Part shown: positions 1 to 8,550 of the stretch, piece after piece
Position numbering within the stretch: the first letter of the stretch is position 1
Layout of the letters: each line of letters starts with the position of its first letter
Assembly (NCBI RefSeq): GCF_024171885.1
Contig: NZ_JAMTCP010000012.1
Span: forward strand, 62,001-126,000
Reading direction: 5' to 3'
DNA from: Streptoalloteichus tenebrarius
GTDB lineage: Bacteria > Actinomycetota > Actinomycetes > Mycobacteriales > Pseudonocardiaceae
Length of the DNA stretch: 64,000 nucleotides
Made by a program: the position numbers and the translations under genes
Notes under the pieces: generated by a model
Told to the model about the DNA's origin: nothing
The model's database searches: none
The model's input: only the letters and a program-made list of their open reading frames with translations

Positions 1-200
1 AGCAGAACCCCGTTCAGCGCCATCTCCACGATGGTGCCGCCCACCAGGGCCGCGGCGAAGAGGGCGGCGACGGCCGCGAGGGTTGTGGTGACGTTGGTGG
101 GCGGCTTGACCGTGGGCGGGGGTGGCGCCACGGGTCCGGGATGACCGTACTGGGCCGGGTGACCGGGCTGATGCTGTCCGGGCGAGCCGGGGTTCCACAT
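1..200 (-). CDS. Proline-rich membrane protein, N-terminal part (partial)
   Basis: The 5' end of a minus-strand gene whose 3' end lies beyond the left edge. From ATG at 200 it reads a Pro/Gly/His-rich hydrophilic N-terminus (WNPGSPGQHQPGHPAQYGHP), then a hydrophobic helix rich in Ala/Leu/Val at about residues 40-62. This fits a small actinobacterial membrane protein with a disordered cytoplasmic head. No Shine-Dalgarno sequence is obvious, so the start is a best guess. It follows the RDD protein on the same strand, but a strong hairpin at 278-307 separates them, so it is probably a separate transcription unit. Function is unknown. Confidence 0.6.
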   Translation of the reverse strand, partial: MWNPGSPGQHQPGHPAQYGHPGPVAPPPPTVKPPTNVTTTLAAVAALFAAALVGGTIVEMALNGVL

Positions 201-277
201 GGGAGCGGACGTTACCGCCCGCTCCGTCGGCGAGAGAGCGGATCCGTGGTGAAACCACCACCACGGCCGGAAACACC

Positions 278-307
278 GAGGCCCCCGGGCGCGCACCCGG
301 GGGCCTC
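278..307 (-). terminator. Rho-independent-type hairpin after the RDD gene
   Basis: A perfect 12-bp inverted repeat (GAGGCCCCCGGG, 6-base loop, CCCGGGGGCCTC) lies 45 bases past the stop codon of the RDD gene. There is no long T-tract, as is usual for high-GC actinobacteria. Confidence 0.75.
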
Positions 308-352
308 GGCCGAGAACGGGCTCGGCGAGAGAGGACTCGGCGGAGACCGGTC

Positions 353-1558
353 TCAGTTGACCTTGACGACCACACTGCCGACGATCTTGTCGGCGAAGGT
401 CTGCTTCTTCTCGTCGAACAGCGGCCACAGGAACCCGATGGCCAGCGGCGAGTCCGCGGCGTGGCAGATCTGCCTGAGGAACGCGGTGCCCGCGCCCACC
501 GGCTGGCCGGTCTGCTCGTTGACCAGCCGGGTGCCGGCGACCTTCCTGCCCAGCGACTGCCCGGTGGTGCCCTGCTGGAACACGCTGTTCCACAGGACGA
601 AACCAAGCATGCCGACGTAGCCGACCAGCGGCAGGAAGACGCCGACGCCGCCGATCAGGGTCCCCAGCAGCGCCAACACGCCCACGAGGGCGGCGGGGAC
701 CACGAAGTCGATCAACGCGGAGACGGCGCGCGCCCCCCAGTCGGCGAGCTGGCCGGCCGGCGCGCCGTACGGCTGCCCGTAGGCCCCGTAGGGCTGCTGC
801 CCGTACCCGGGCTGCTGCCCCCACTGCTGCGGCTGGCCGTAGCCCGGCTGCTGCCCGTACCCGGGCTGGCCCTGCTGCGGAGCGCCCGGCCACTGCCCCG
901 GCTGGGCGGCGCCCGGAGCCCCGGCGAACGGCTGGCCCGCCTGCGGCATGCCCGGAGCGCCCGGCCACTGGCCCTGCTGCTGCGGGACGCCCGGCATCCC
1001 CGGCTGGCCGTACCCGGGCTGCTGGCCCCACTGCTGCGGCTGACCGTAACCGGGCTGCATCCCCGGCTGGGGGAAGCCAGCCCCGGTCGCGGCCTGCTGC
1101 CCGAACTGGCTCGGGTTGACGACCTGGGTGGCGCCGGAGTCGGTCCCGGACGCCGACGCGCCCTGCGCGAGCGCCGCGACCTGCCCCGGGGTCACGACCT
1201 GCGTCGCGCCCGCGTCGTCGGAGGAGGCCGAGGCCGCGGGGGCGGACGCGCTCGCCGGCGAGGGCGCGACCTTGCCGGGCGGGACCACCTGCGTGGCGCC
1301 CGCGTCCGACGCGGCGGACTGGGCGGCCAGCGCGGCGGACTGCGTCGGCGAGACCACCTGGGTCACCCCCGGCTCGCCGCCGGCGGGGGCCTGAGGCTGC
1401 TGGCCGGGAGCGACCACCTGGGTGGCGTCCGGGGTCTGCTGCTGGCCCACCGGGGGCTGCGCCCCGCCGCCCGGGTTCACCGTCGGGTCCTGGGGCACCG
1501 GGGCGCCGAACGGCGCGCCGGGTGCCACGCCACCGTGCGGCGGCTGTGGAGCGGTCAT
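353..1558 (-). CDS. RDD family membrane protein with proline-rich, TQVV-repeat head (Pra-like)
   Basis: 401 residues. The first about 265 are disordered: five repeats around (D/G)xTQVVxPxQ, then Gly/Gln/Pro/Tyr-rich PGYGQPQQWGQQ repeats. The last about 135 residues form an RDD domain: the conserved Arg in WGARAVSALID, three hydrophobic segments, QSLGRKVAGTRLV, and a C-terminal Asp near FADKIVGS. ATG at 1558 is chosen because AAGGGAG lies 11 bases upstream. The gene follows cbs on the same strand, the order recalled for M. tuberculosis cbs-pra (Rv1077-Rv1078). RDD proteins are membrane proteins of poorly defined, possibly transport, function. The TQVV threonines look like possible kinase/FHA sites; that is inference. 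Confidence 0.88.
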   Translation of the reverse strand: MTAPQPPHGGVAPGAPFGAPVPQDPTVNPGGGAQPPVGQQQTPDATQVVAPGQQPQAPAGGEPGVTQVVSPTQSAALAAQSAASDAGATQVVPPGKVAPSPASASAPAASASSDDAGATQVVTPGQVAALAQGASASGTDSGATQVVNPSQFGQQAATGAGFPQPGMQPGYGQPQQWGQQPGYGQPGMPGVPQQQGQWPGAPGMPQAGQPFAGAPGAAQPGQWPGAPQQGQPGYGQQPGYGQPQQWGQQPGYGQQPYGAYGQPYGAPAGQLADWGARAVSALIDFVVPAALVGVLALLGTLIGGVGVFLPLVGYVGMLGFVLWNSVFQQGTTGQSLGRKVAGTRLVNEQTGQPVGAGTAFLRQICHAADSPLAIGFLWPLFDEKKQTFADKIVGSVVVKVN

Positions 1559-1701
1559 CGGGTCTGCAACTCCCTTGGCCGTGCCGGTCACGAACGGGGC
1601 ATCACGGTAGCGGATGCTCCGTTCGGCCCCTGTGAGAACGGCGGGGGTCCACCCGATCGACCGGAAAGCACCCGACGGGGTGAGGCGGCGCGCCGGCCGA
1701 A

Positions 1702-1740
1702 CCCGGCGCCGCCGACCAGCCAGGTCGGGGCGGCGCCGGG
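1702..1740 (-). terminator. Hairpin after cbs
   Basis: An inverted repeat, CCCGGCGCCGCC-GACC against GGTC-GG-GGCGGCGCCGGG with a 5-base loop and a 2-base bulge, starts 10 bases past the cbs stop. It probably terminates cbs, or attenuates into the RDD gene. Confidence 0.6.
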
Positions 1741-1749
1741 AGGCCCTGA

Positions 1750-3120
1750 TCAGCGCCCGGCGAGGAAGCCCAGCACGTCCTGCCGGGTCACGACACCGGT
1801 GGGCTTGCCGTCCACCAGCACCAGGACGGCGTCGGCCGCGGAGAGCGCGGTCAGCGCGGCGTTGATCGACTCGCCGGCGCCCACCGCGGGCAGCGGCGAG
1901 GACATGTGCAGCTCCAGCCGGTCGGAAAGCTGCGCCTTGCCGGCGAACAACGCGTCCAGCAGGTCCCGCTCGTTCACCGCGCCCGCGACCTCGGCCGCCA
2001 TCACCGGCGGCTCGGCCTTGACGACCGGCATCTGCGAGACGCCGAACTCCCGCATGATCGCGATCGCGTCGCCGACCGTCTCGTTCGGGTGCGCGTGCAC
2101 CAGCTCCGGCATGTCGCCGGCCTTGCGCCGCAGCACGTCGCCCACGGAGGCGCCGGAGTGGTCGGGCGCGAGGAAGCCGTAGGAGGCCATCCACTGGTCG
2201 TTGAAGACCTTGGACATGTAGCCGCGCCCGCCGTCGGGCAGCAGCACGACGACCACGTCGTCCGGCCCGCACCGCTCGGCCACCCGCAGGGCGGCGACGG
2301 CGGCCATGCCGCAGGAGCCGCCGACCAGCAGCCCCTCCTCCCGCGCGAGCCGGCGGGTCATCTCGAACGAGTCCTTGTCCGAGACGGCGACGATCTCGTC
2401 GCAGATGTCGCGGTCGTAGGTGGTGGGCCAGAAGTCCTCGCCCACCCCCTCGACGAGGTAGGGCCGGCCGGAGCCGCCGGAGTACACCGAGCCCTCCGGG
2501 TCCGCGCCGATGATCCGCACCCGCCCGCCGCTGACCTCCCTGAGGTAGCGGCCGGTGCCGGAGATCGTGCCGCCGGTGCCGATGCCGGCCACGAAGTGCG
2601 TGATGCGCCCCTCGGTCTGCCGCCACAGCTCGGGGCCGGTGGAGTGGTAGTGGCTGGCCGGGTTCTCCGGGTTGGCGTACTGGTTGGGCTTCCACGCGCC
2701 CGGGATCTCGCGCACCAGCCGGTCGGAGACGTTGTAGTAGGAGTCGGGGTGCTCGGGCGCGACAGCGGTCGGGCACACCACGACCTCGGCGCCGTACGCC
2801 TTCAGCACGTTGCGCTTGTCCTCGCTGACCTTGTCCGGGCAGACGAAGACGCACTTGTACCCCTTGCGCTGGGCGACCAGCGCCAGGCCGACACCGGTGT
2901 TGCCCGACGTCGGCTCGACGATCGTGCCGCCGGGCCGCAGCTCGCCGGAGGCCTCGGCCGCCTCGACCATGCGCAGCGCGATCCGGTCCTTGACGCTGCC
3001 GCCCGGGTTGAGGTACTCGACCTTGGCCAGCACCAGCGGAGCCAACCCGTCGGCCACCGACCCCAGCTTCACCAGGGGGGTGTTCCCGACCAGGTCGACG
3101 ACGTGCTCGACGTACTCCAC
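1750..3120 (-). CDS. cbs: Cystathionine beta-synthase
   Basis: 456 residues, full length. It condenses serine with homocysteine to cystathionine using PLP (reverse transsulfuration). The N-terminal fold II PLP domain shows VGNTPLVKL, NPGGSVKDRIALRM (PLP lysine about residue 44), PTSGNTGVGLA and the phosphate-binding GTGGTISGTGRYL. Residues about 335-456 form a CBS-domain pair (VGDAIAIMREFGVSQMPV and PTGVVTRQDVLGFL). No N-terminal heme segment is visible. The GTG start has GGGAGGG 8 bases upstream. Downstream is the Pra/RDD gene, as recalled in mycobacteria. A cysteine synthase is less likely because of the C-terminal CBS pair and length. Confidence 0.95.
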   Translation of the reverse strand: MEYVEHVVDLVGNTPLVKLGSVADGLAPLVLAKVEYLNPGGSVKDRIALRMVEAAEASGELRPGGTIVEPTSGNTGVGLALVAQRKGYKCVFVCPDKVSEDKRNVLKAYGAEVVVCPTAVAPEHPDSYYNVSDRLVREIPGAWKPNQYANPENPASHYHSTGPELWRQTEGRITHFVAGIGTGGTISGTGRYLREVSGGRVRIIGADPEGSVYSGGSGRPYLVEGVGEDFWPTTYDRDICDEIVAVSDKDSFEMTRRLAREEGLLVGGSCGMAAVAALRVAERCGPDDVVVVLLPDGGRGYMSKVFNDQWMASYGFLAPDHSGASVGDVLRRKAGDMPELVHAHPNETVGDAIAIMREFGVSQMPVVKAEPPVMAAEVAGAVNERDLLDALFAGKAQLSDRLELHMSSPLPAVGAGESINAALTALSAADAVLVLVDGKPTGVVTRQDVLGFLAGR

Positions 3121-3386
3121 CAGTGCTGCCCTCCCAGTCGTTGAGACGCTCCAGTGAGCCTATGTCCTCCCCCCGCCGGCGTACAGGACCCGCGCGGACG
3201 GCGGAGGACGACCAGGCGGGGACGACAGCGGGACGACCGAACGGGAGAGACACAGCCCACAACCGGCCTCCCGGCGGCGCGGCTCACCCGCGCCCACTCC
3301 GCCCGCCCCACTCCGCCCGCCCCGCTCCGGCGACCACGGACGTGGGAGCGCCCCGGACCGGAGTCCAGGGCGCTCCGACCGCCGGT

Positions 3387-3704
3387 TCAACACGGTTGCT
3401 GCTGGAAGCCGTCCGACCCCATCCCGAACACCTTGCACGGGTGGGCCGCGGCGAACGACGAGTCCTTGCCGAACATGCCGAGGCCGGCCTGCTCCGCCAT
3501 GGTGGGGTAGTCCAGGACCGCCCGGATGCCCTTGGCCGACAGGCTCGCGTGGTCGGTGGTGATGCCCTTCGGCCCGAAGGCGGCGTCCCCCACCCCGAAC
3601 CTGTTGGACGGCTGCTCCGCACCGGCGGTGCCCGCCGCGGCGATGGCGAGCGCGGCGCCCGCGGACATGACGACCGCGAGGTTCCTGATCTGTCGCAACT
3701 CCAC
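3387..3704 (-). CDS. Small secreted protein of unknown function
   Basis: 105 residues. A signal peptide is clear: Arg at positions 4 and 7, a hydrophobic core (VVMSAGAALAIAAAGT) and an AGA cleavage site near residue 29. The mature part is about 76 residues with two Cys (AHPCKVFGMG and a C-terminal Cys) that could form a disulfide. I do not recognise the family. GTG at 3704 gives the proper charged n-region; an internal ATG would remove it. It is divergent from the FMN reductase gene. Confidence 0.7.
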   Translation of the reverse strand: MELRQIRNLAVVMSAGAALAIAAAGTAGAEQPSNRFGVGDAAFGPKGITTDHASLSAKGIRAVLDYPTMAEQAGLGMFGKDSSFAAAHPCKVFGMGSDGFQQQPC

Positions 3705-3945
3705 TCCCGAATGTCTCTGGGATTCTCGGTCCAGTTGTCTGGAACCCGTGCGGGATCAAAGACCCGGCGCCCACCCCGGTCGAGCCGACCCACCGCGACA
3801 TCACCTGGACGTATGGACGGCGCCACCCGGGCGGGCAGCGCCACCGGCCGACGATCGCGTCCCGCAGGGCCGTCCCGCGCCGACGGGCGGCCCTCCCCCC
3901 GCTTGCCTAGCCTGTCCCCACGCCCGCCCGCGCGAGGAGGTCGGC

Positions 3946-4608
3946 ATGGCAGTCGGCGTGCCAACGGACAACCGCCGTCGGATCCGGTTCCTGGTGTTCG
4001 CCGCCTCGCTGCGCGCCGGCTCGCTCAACCACCGGCTGGCCACGCTCGCCGCGACCGTGATCGAGGCGCTGGGCGGCCGGGTGGACTTCGCCGCCATGCG
4101 GGACTTCGACTGCCCCTCCTACGACCAGGACGTGCAGGACCTCGACGGCTTCCCGGAGGGCGCCCAGGAGTTCCGCCGCCGGCTGGAGGCCAACGACGCC
4201 TTCGTCATCAGCTCCCCCGAGTACAACTTCTCCGTGCCGGGCGGGCTGAAGAACGCGATCGACTGGGTCTCCCGCTTCCGGCCCCAGCCGCTGAACGAGC
4301 GGCACGGACTCCTCATGTCCGCCTCCCCGTCCATGGCGGGCGGCAACCGGGGGCTGTGGGCGCTGCGCGTCCCGCTGGAGCACCTCGGCGCCCGCGTGTA
4401 CCCGGAGATGTTCAGCCTGGCCCAGGCGCACCAGGCGTTCACCGAGAACGGCTGGTTCGCCGAGACCCGCCTCCAGGTCTGGTTCGAGCGGATGATCGTC
4501 GGGTTCATGGACCTGGTCGAGGCGGCCAAGCACTACCCGTGCGCCAAGACGGCCTGGATCGAGTTCCTCGGGGAGCGGCCGGACCCGGTCACCGAGCGGG
4601 TCGAGTGA
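3946..4608 (+). CDS. NADPH-dependent FMN reductase / quinone reductase
   Basis: 220 residues with a flavodoxin-like fold. The motifs are an N-terminal FAASLRAGSLNHRLA phosphate loop and SPEYNFSVPGGLKNAIDW, characteristic of the NADPH-dependent FMN reductase family (ArsH, ChrR, YhdA types). Such cytoplasmic enzymes pass electrons from NAD(P)H through FMN to quinones, azo dyes or metals; the physiological substrate cannot be read from sequence. ATG at 3946 has GAGGAGG 5 bases upstream. It stands alone and is divergent from the secreted-protein gene. Confidence 0.87.
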   Translation: MAVGVPTDNRRRIRFLVFAASLRAGSLNHRLATLAATVIEALGGRVDFAAMRDFDCPSYDQDVQDLDGFPEGAQEFRRRLEANDAFVISSPEYNFSVPGGLKNAIDWVSRFRPQPLNERHGLLMSASPSMAGGNRGLWALRVPLEHLGARVYPEMFSLAQAHQAFTENGWFAETRLQVWFERMIVGFMDLVEAAKHYPCAKTAWIEFLGERPDPVTERVE

Positions 4609-4763
4609 GCCCGACGCGGCGTGGGGTCGTGTCGGAAGAAGGTGTCCGCCATGTGCGTTAATTTCCCGCGTCGTCGGCGTCGTTCCCGACGACTCTCGTA
4701 GCTGACGGTCCCGACGGCGCTCGTGTCCGGTGGGCGCGGCCATGTGACGGGGAGGGGGACGCG

Positions 4764-5774
4764 GTGATCGGGGTTCGGGTTCTGCGCGCGGTGGCCCTCG
4801 CCACGGGCGCGATCGGTGGTTTGTCGGGAGCGGCGTACGGGCTGCTCACGGAGCAGTCCCGCAGGGCGCGGCGGGTCATCGGGGTGCCCGAGGCGCCCCC
4901 GCTGCGCGCCGACGGCGTCTACCTGCCCGACGGGTCGGGGCCGCTCACGGCCGACGACCCCGCCGTGGGCGGGCGGCCCCTGACCTTCGCGGTGCTCGGC
5001 GACTCCTCCGCCGCGGGGGTCGGCGTGGACGCCCCCGAGGAGCTGCCGGGCGTGCTGCTGACCCTCGGTCTCGCCGCGGAGGCCGAACGGCCGGTGCGCC
5101 TGGTCACGCACGCCGTCAGCGGCGCCACCACCAGGGAGCTGCCGGGCCAGGTGGACGCCGCGCTCGTCGAGCCGCCCGACCTGGCCCTGGTCATCATCGG
5201 CGCGAACGACGTGACGACGAAGCTGTCGGTGCGGACCTCGGCCGAGCTGTTGGGCGAGCAGGTGGGCCGGCTGCGGGCCGCCGGGGTCGAGGTCGTGGTG
5301 GGCACCTGCCCCGACCTGGGGGCCATCCGGCCGATCCCGCAGCCCCTGCGCTCGGTCGCCCGCACCTGGAGCCTGGCCCTGGCCAGGGCGCAGCGCCGGA
5401 CGGTGGAGGCGGCGGGCGGGCACCCGGTCCCGCTGGCCGACCTGCTGTCCCCCGAGTTCCTGACCAGGCCGGCCGAGCTGTTCAGCACCGACCAGTTCCA
5501 CCCCTCCGCCGCCGGGTACGCGGCGGCTCGCGAGGTCCTGCTGCCCACGCTCTGCGTGGCGGCCTCGCTGTGGACGGGGCCGGTGCCCGTGGCGCCGACC
5601 CGGTCGGCGGCGGCCGAGGCCCGGCGGCCGACCGCGCGGATCGTCTCCCGGCTCAACCGGGCGCTGCGCAGGGCCGAGGCCGCACGCTTCTCAGACGGCG
5701 CACCGGGTGCGAAGGGCGCGGTCGGCGCGGTTGGCACGGTTGGCACGGTCGGCACGGTCGGCGTCGACGGCTGA
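4764..5774 (+). CDS. SGNH/GDSL-family hydrolase, membrane-anchored or secreted
   Basis: 336 residues. An N-terminal hydrophobic segment (VALATGAIGGLSGAAYGLL) is probably an uncleaved anchor. The hydrolase blocks are GDSSAAG (block I nucleophile Ser), GANDV (block III Asn) and DQFHPS (block V Asp and His), which together make an SGNH esterase/lipase. The GTG start has GGAGGGG upstream. The C-terminus ends in GTVGTVGTVG, encoded by a short tandem repeat (about 5723-5764) that is likely to vary in length. It precedes the thiolase gene, matching the recalled neighbourhood of Rv1074c-Rv1075c. Confidence 0.88.
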   Translation: MIGVRVLRAVALATGAIGGLSGAAYGLLTEQSRRARRVIGVPEAPPLRADGVYLPDGSGPLTADDPAVGGRPLTFAVLGDSSAAGVGVDAPEELPGVLLTLGLAAEAERPVRLVTHAVSGATTRELPGQVDAALVEPPDLALVIIGANDVTTKLSVRTSAELLGEQVGRLRAAGVEVVVGTCPDLGAIRPIPQPLRSVARTWSLALARAQRRTVEAAGGHPVPLADLLSPEFLTRPAELFSTDQFHPSAAGYAAAREVLLPTLCVAASLWTGPVPVAPTRSAAAEARRPTARIVSRLNRALRRAEAARFSDGAPGAKGAVGAVGTVGTVGTVGVDG

Positions 5775-5862
5775 ACGGCCCTCGCCGAGTGGCCTTCGTC
5801 GCACTGGCGGCGACGGCGCGCGACACTACCCTCACGGCAAACCCGGACAAAGGAGTTCCGTA

Positions 5863-7083
5863 ATGCCTGAGGCAGTGATCGTCGCCGCGGCACGTTCGCC
5901 CATCGGGCGCGCCGGCAAGGGCTCGCTGGTCGACATGCGCCCGGACGACCTGACCGCGCAGGTGGTCCGCGCCGCGCTGGACAAGGTCCCCCAGCTCGAC
6001 CCGACCGAGATCGACGACCTGATGCTGGGCTGCGGCCTGCCCGGCGGCGAGCAGGGCTTCAACATGGGCCGGGTCGTCTCGGTGCTGCTCGGCTACGACC
6101 ACCTCCCCGGCTGCACGGTCACCCGGTACTGCGCGTCGAGCCTCCAGACCACGCGCATGGCCTTCCACGCGATCAAGGCCGGTGAGGGCGACGTGTTCGT
6201 CAGCGCGGGCGTGGAGACCGTCTCGCGCTACTCCAGGGGCAACTCCGACACCTGGCCGGACACGCACAACCCGGTGTTCGCCGAGGCTGAGAAGCGCACG
6301 GCCCTGGTCGCCGAGGAGGGCGCCGAGGAGTGGCGGGACCCGCGCGCCGACGGCGGGGTGCCCGACATCTACGTCGCCATGGGCCAGACCGCGGAGAACC
6401 TGGCGCTGCTCAAGGGCGTCAGCCGCCAGGAGATGGACGAGTTCGGCGTGCGGTCGCAGAACCTCGCCGAGAAGGCCATCGCCAACGGGTTCTGGGCCAG
6501 GGAGATCGCCCCGGTGACGCTGCCGGACGGCAGGGTGGTCAGCGCCGACGACGGCCCCAGGGCCGGCACCACCTACGAGAAGGTGGCCGGGCTCAAGCCG
6601 GTGTTCCGGCCCGACGGGCGGGTCACCGCCGGCAACTGTTGCCCGCTCAACGACGGCGCGGCAGCCCTGGTGATCATGAGTGACGAGCGGGCGCGGGCGT
6701 TGGGCATCACCCCGCTGGCGCGGATCGTGTCCACCGGCGTCTCCGCGCTCTCGCCGGAGATCATGGGCCTCGGCCCGGTCGAGGCCTCGCGCAGGGCGCT
6801 GGCCAACGCCGGGATGACCATCGACGACATCGACCTGGTGGAGATCAACGAGGCGTTCGCCGCCCAGGTGATCCCCTCGTACAAGGACCTGGGCATCCCG
6901 CTGGAGAAGCTCAACGTCAACGGCGGCGCCATCGCCGTCGGCCACCCGTTCGGCATGACCGGCGCCCGGATCACGACCACCCTGATCAACTCGCTCCAGT
7001 TCCACGACAAGCGGTTCGGCCTGGAGACGATGTGCGTGGGCGGCGGCCAGGGCATGGCCATGGTCATCGAGCGGCTGAGCTGA
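5863..7083 (+). CDS. Acetyl-CoA C-acetyltransferase / thiolase (FadA3-like)
   Basis: 406 residues, a full-length type II thiolase. The acylatable Cys is at about residue 90 (TRYCASSLQTTR). The C-terminal motifs are VEINEAFAAQV, NGGAIAVGHPFGMTGAR (catalytic His) and CVGGGQGMAMV (second Cys). It cleaves 3-ketoacyl-CoA to acetyl-CoA in beta-oxidation, or condenses two acetyl-CoA. ATG at 5863 has AAAGGAG 6-7 bases upstream, which excludes longer reading-frame starts in the preceding gene. Only 88 bases separate it from the SGNH hydrolase, so co-transcription is likely. It ends at a bidirectional hairpin shared with the convergent BAX inhibitor-like gene. Confidence 0.94.
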   Translation: MPEAVIVAAARSPIGRAGKGSLVDMRPDDLTAQVVRAALDKVPQLDPTEIDDLMLGCGLPGGEQGFNMGRVVSVLLGYDHLPGCTVTRYCASSLQTTRMAFHAIKAGEGDVFVSAGVETVSRYSRGNSDTWPDTHNPVFAEAEKRTALVAEEGAEEWRDPRADGGVPDIYVAMGQTAENLALLKGVSRQEMDEFGVRSQNLAEKAIANGFWAREIAPVTLPDGRVVSADDGPRAGTTYEKVAGLKPVFRPDGRVTAGNCCPLNDGAAALVIMSDERARALGITPLARIVSTGVSALSPEIMGLGPVEASRRALANAGMTIDDIDLVEINEAFAAQVIPSYKDLGIPLEKLNVNGGAIAVGHPFGMTGARITTTLINSLQFHDKRFGLETMCVGGGQGMAMVIERLS

Positions 7084-7320
7084 CCGGAGCCCGCCGGCGC
7101 GTCCACCAGATCCACGACGCTGACGCCCGTCCGTCCCCGTCCGCCGGGGTGGGCGGGCGTCGGCGCGTGACAGGAGCGGTCGTTGGGCCGCCGGCGCGCC
7201 CGGCTCGGCATCGGCCCGGCTCGGCACCCGCCCGGCTCGGCATCGGCCCGGCACCCGTCCGGCTCGTCACCCGTCCGGCCGGGACCGCCATGAGTCCGGC
7301 AGAGATCCGCCAGAAAGGGC

Positions 7321-7348
7321 GAGGGCCCCGGCGTGCGCCGGGGCCCTC
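7321..7348. terminator. Bidirectional hairpin between convergent genes
   Basis: A perfect 12-bp stem (GAGGGCCCCGGC, GTGC loop, GCCGGGGCCCTC) sits between the ends of the convergent thiolase and BAX inhibitor-like genes. The 7190-7280 stretch just before it is a low-complexity CGGCTCGGCAYC repeat. Confidence 0.8.
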
Positions 7349-7368
7349 GTGATCTCTCGCCGGACCGC

Positions 7369-8142
7369 TCAGTCCTCGCGGAAGTACTGGAGCAGCCGCA
7401 GGATCTCCAGGTACAGCCAGACCAGCGTGGTCATCAGGCCGAAGGCGATGTACCAGGCGTACCTGGCCGGCGTGCCCGAGCGGATCGCCTGGTCGGCGGC
7501 GTCGAAGTCGAGCAGGAAGCTGAACGCCGCGATGCCGATGCACAGCAGGCTGAAGCCGATCGCCAGCGGCGACCCGTCCCGCAGCCCCAGGCCGCCGGTG
7601 TGGAAGAAGCTCACCAGCAGGTTGGCCAGCATCAGCACGGCGACGCCGATGGTCGCGCCCACGATCCACCTGGTCAGGCGCGGGGTGACCCGGATGGCCC
7701 CGGTCTTGTAGACCAGCAGCATGCCGCCGAACACGCCGGCGGTGCCAACGATCGCCTGGAAGCCGATGCCCGGGTAGAGCTTGTCGAGCACCCCGGTCAG
7801 CGCGCCGAGGAACACGCCCTCGGCGACCGAGTAGCCGAGCACCAGGCCGGGGTTGGCGCTCTGCTTGAAGATGATGATCAGGGAGAGCACCAGGCCGACG
7901 ACCATGGCGGGCAGGGCCAGGACGTACATGCCGGTCACCGCGGTCAGGACGCCGGCGGCCAGCGCCGACCCCGCGGTGATCGCGGTCTTGGTGACCACGT
8001 CGTCGATGGTCATCGGTCGCTCGGCGGTCGTGGGTGCGCCGGCGGCCGGGTAGCCGTAGGGACCGCCCGGGTAGTTGTCGAAGGTCGCGTACCCGCCGCC
8101 CGTCGGCAGGTTGCGGAACGCAGGGTTGCTGGTCGTGCGCAC
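7369..8142 (-). CDS. BAX inhibitor-1 / YccA family membrane protein
   Basis: 257 residues with seven strongly hydrophobic segments after a about 65-residue hydrophilic head. Conserved-looking stretches include LGYSVAEGVFLGALTG and the acidic C-terminal helix WLYLEILRLLQYFRED. This matches the actinobacterial Bax inhibitor-1-like group. Members of the wider family can act as pH-sensitive calcium leak channels; the role here is unknown. The GTG start has AGGAGGA 6 bases upstream. It is divergent from the surface protein gene across a 408-base regulatory gap. Confidence 0.88.
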   Translation of the reverse strand: MRTTSNPAFRNLPTGGGYATFDNYPGGPYGYPAAGAPTTAERPMTIDDVVTKTAITAGSALAAGVLTAVTGMYVLALPAMVVGLVLSLIIIFKQSANPGLVLGYSVAEGVFLGALTGVLDKLYPGIGFQAIVGTAGVFGGMLLVYKTGAIRVTPRLTRWIVGATIGVAVLMLANLLVSFFHTGGLGLRDGSPLAIGFSLLCIGIAAFSFLLDFDAADQAIRSGTPARYAWYIAFGLMTTLVWLYLEILRLLQYFRED

Positions 8143-8550
8143 CTGAAGTCCTCCTGGAGCGTGGTCACGCCGTCAAGGGTTCAACGGCGGCTGCCGCCGG
8201 CCGGTTCCCCGGACGGTAAAGGCGACTTTACTCGGGGGGTGGCCGAACCGAGGTGAGCTTTCTCGGGATATGTCGGTCACGACACTCACGGTGATGAGCC
8301 ATCCCCACCGCCCGGACCCGAACCTGCGCCGTCCCGGTGATCCTGGCCACCCGTTCCGGGCGGTTCCTCGCGCATCGTGGTGTCACCCGTCCTCCCACTG
8401 GCGGCTTGTGACTCACCGTGATCAAGGGAAAGCCTTGGGGACCGCGCGGTCGGTCGTCGTCGGGGGACGCCGGCAGGACCGTCCCCCTCGGGCGGCACAC
8501 CACCGGCCCGGCCGCACACCGCACGGACTCGATCGGGAAGCGGGGAACAC
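8143..8550. promoter_or_regulatory. Divergent promoter region
   Basis: A 408-base gap between two divergent genes must hold both promoters. There is a relatively AT-rich patch (GGTAAAGGCGACTTTACTC at about 8213-8231) and short GTGA/TCAC inverted elements near 8277-8295 and 8408-8420. No gene or RNA is recognised. Confidence 0.4.

Noticed and set aside
353-3262. A 969-codon minus-strand open frame spanning the RDD and cbs genes
   Set aside because: Only its 3' 401 codons are real (the RDD protein). The upstream part is a shadow frame of cbs with random Arg/Gly-rich translation.
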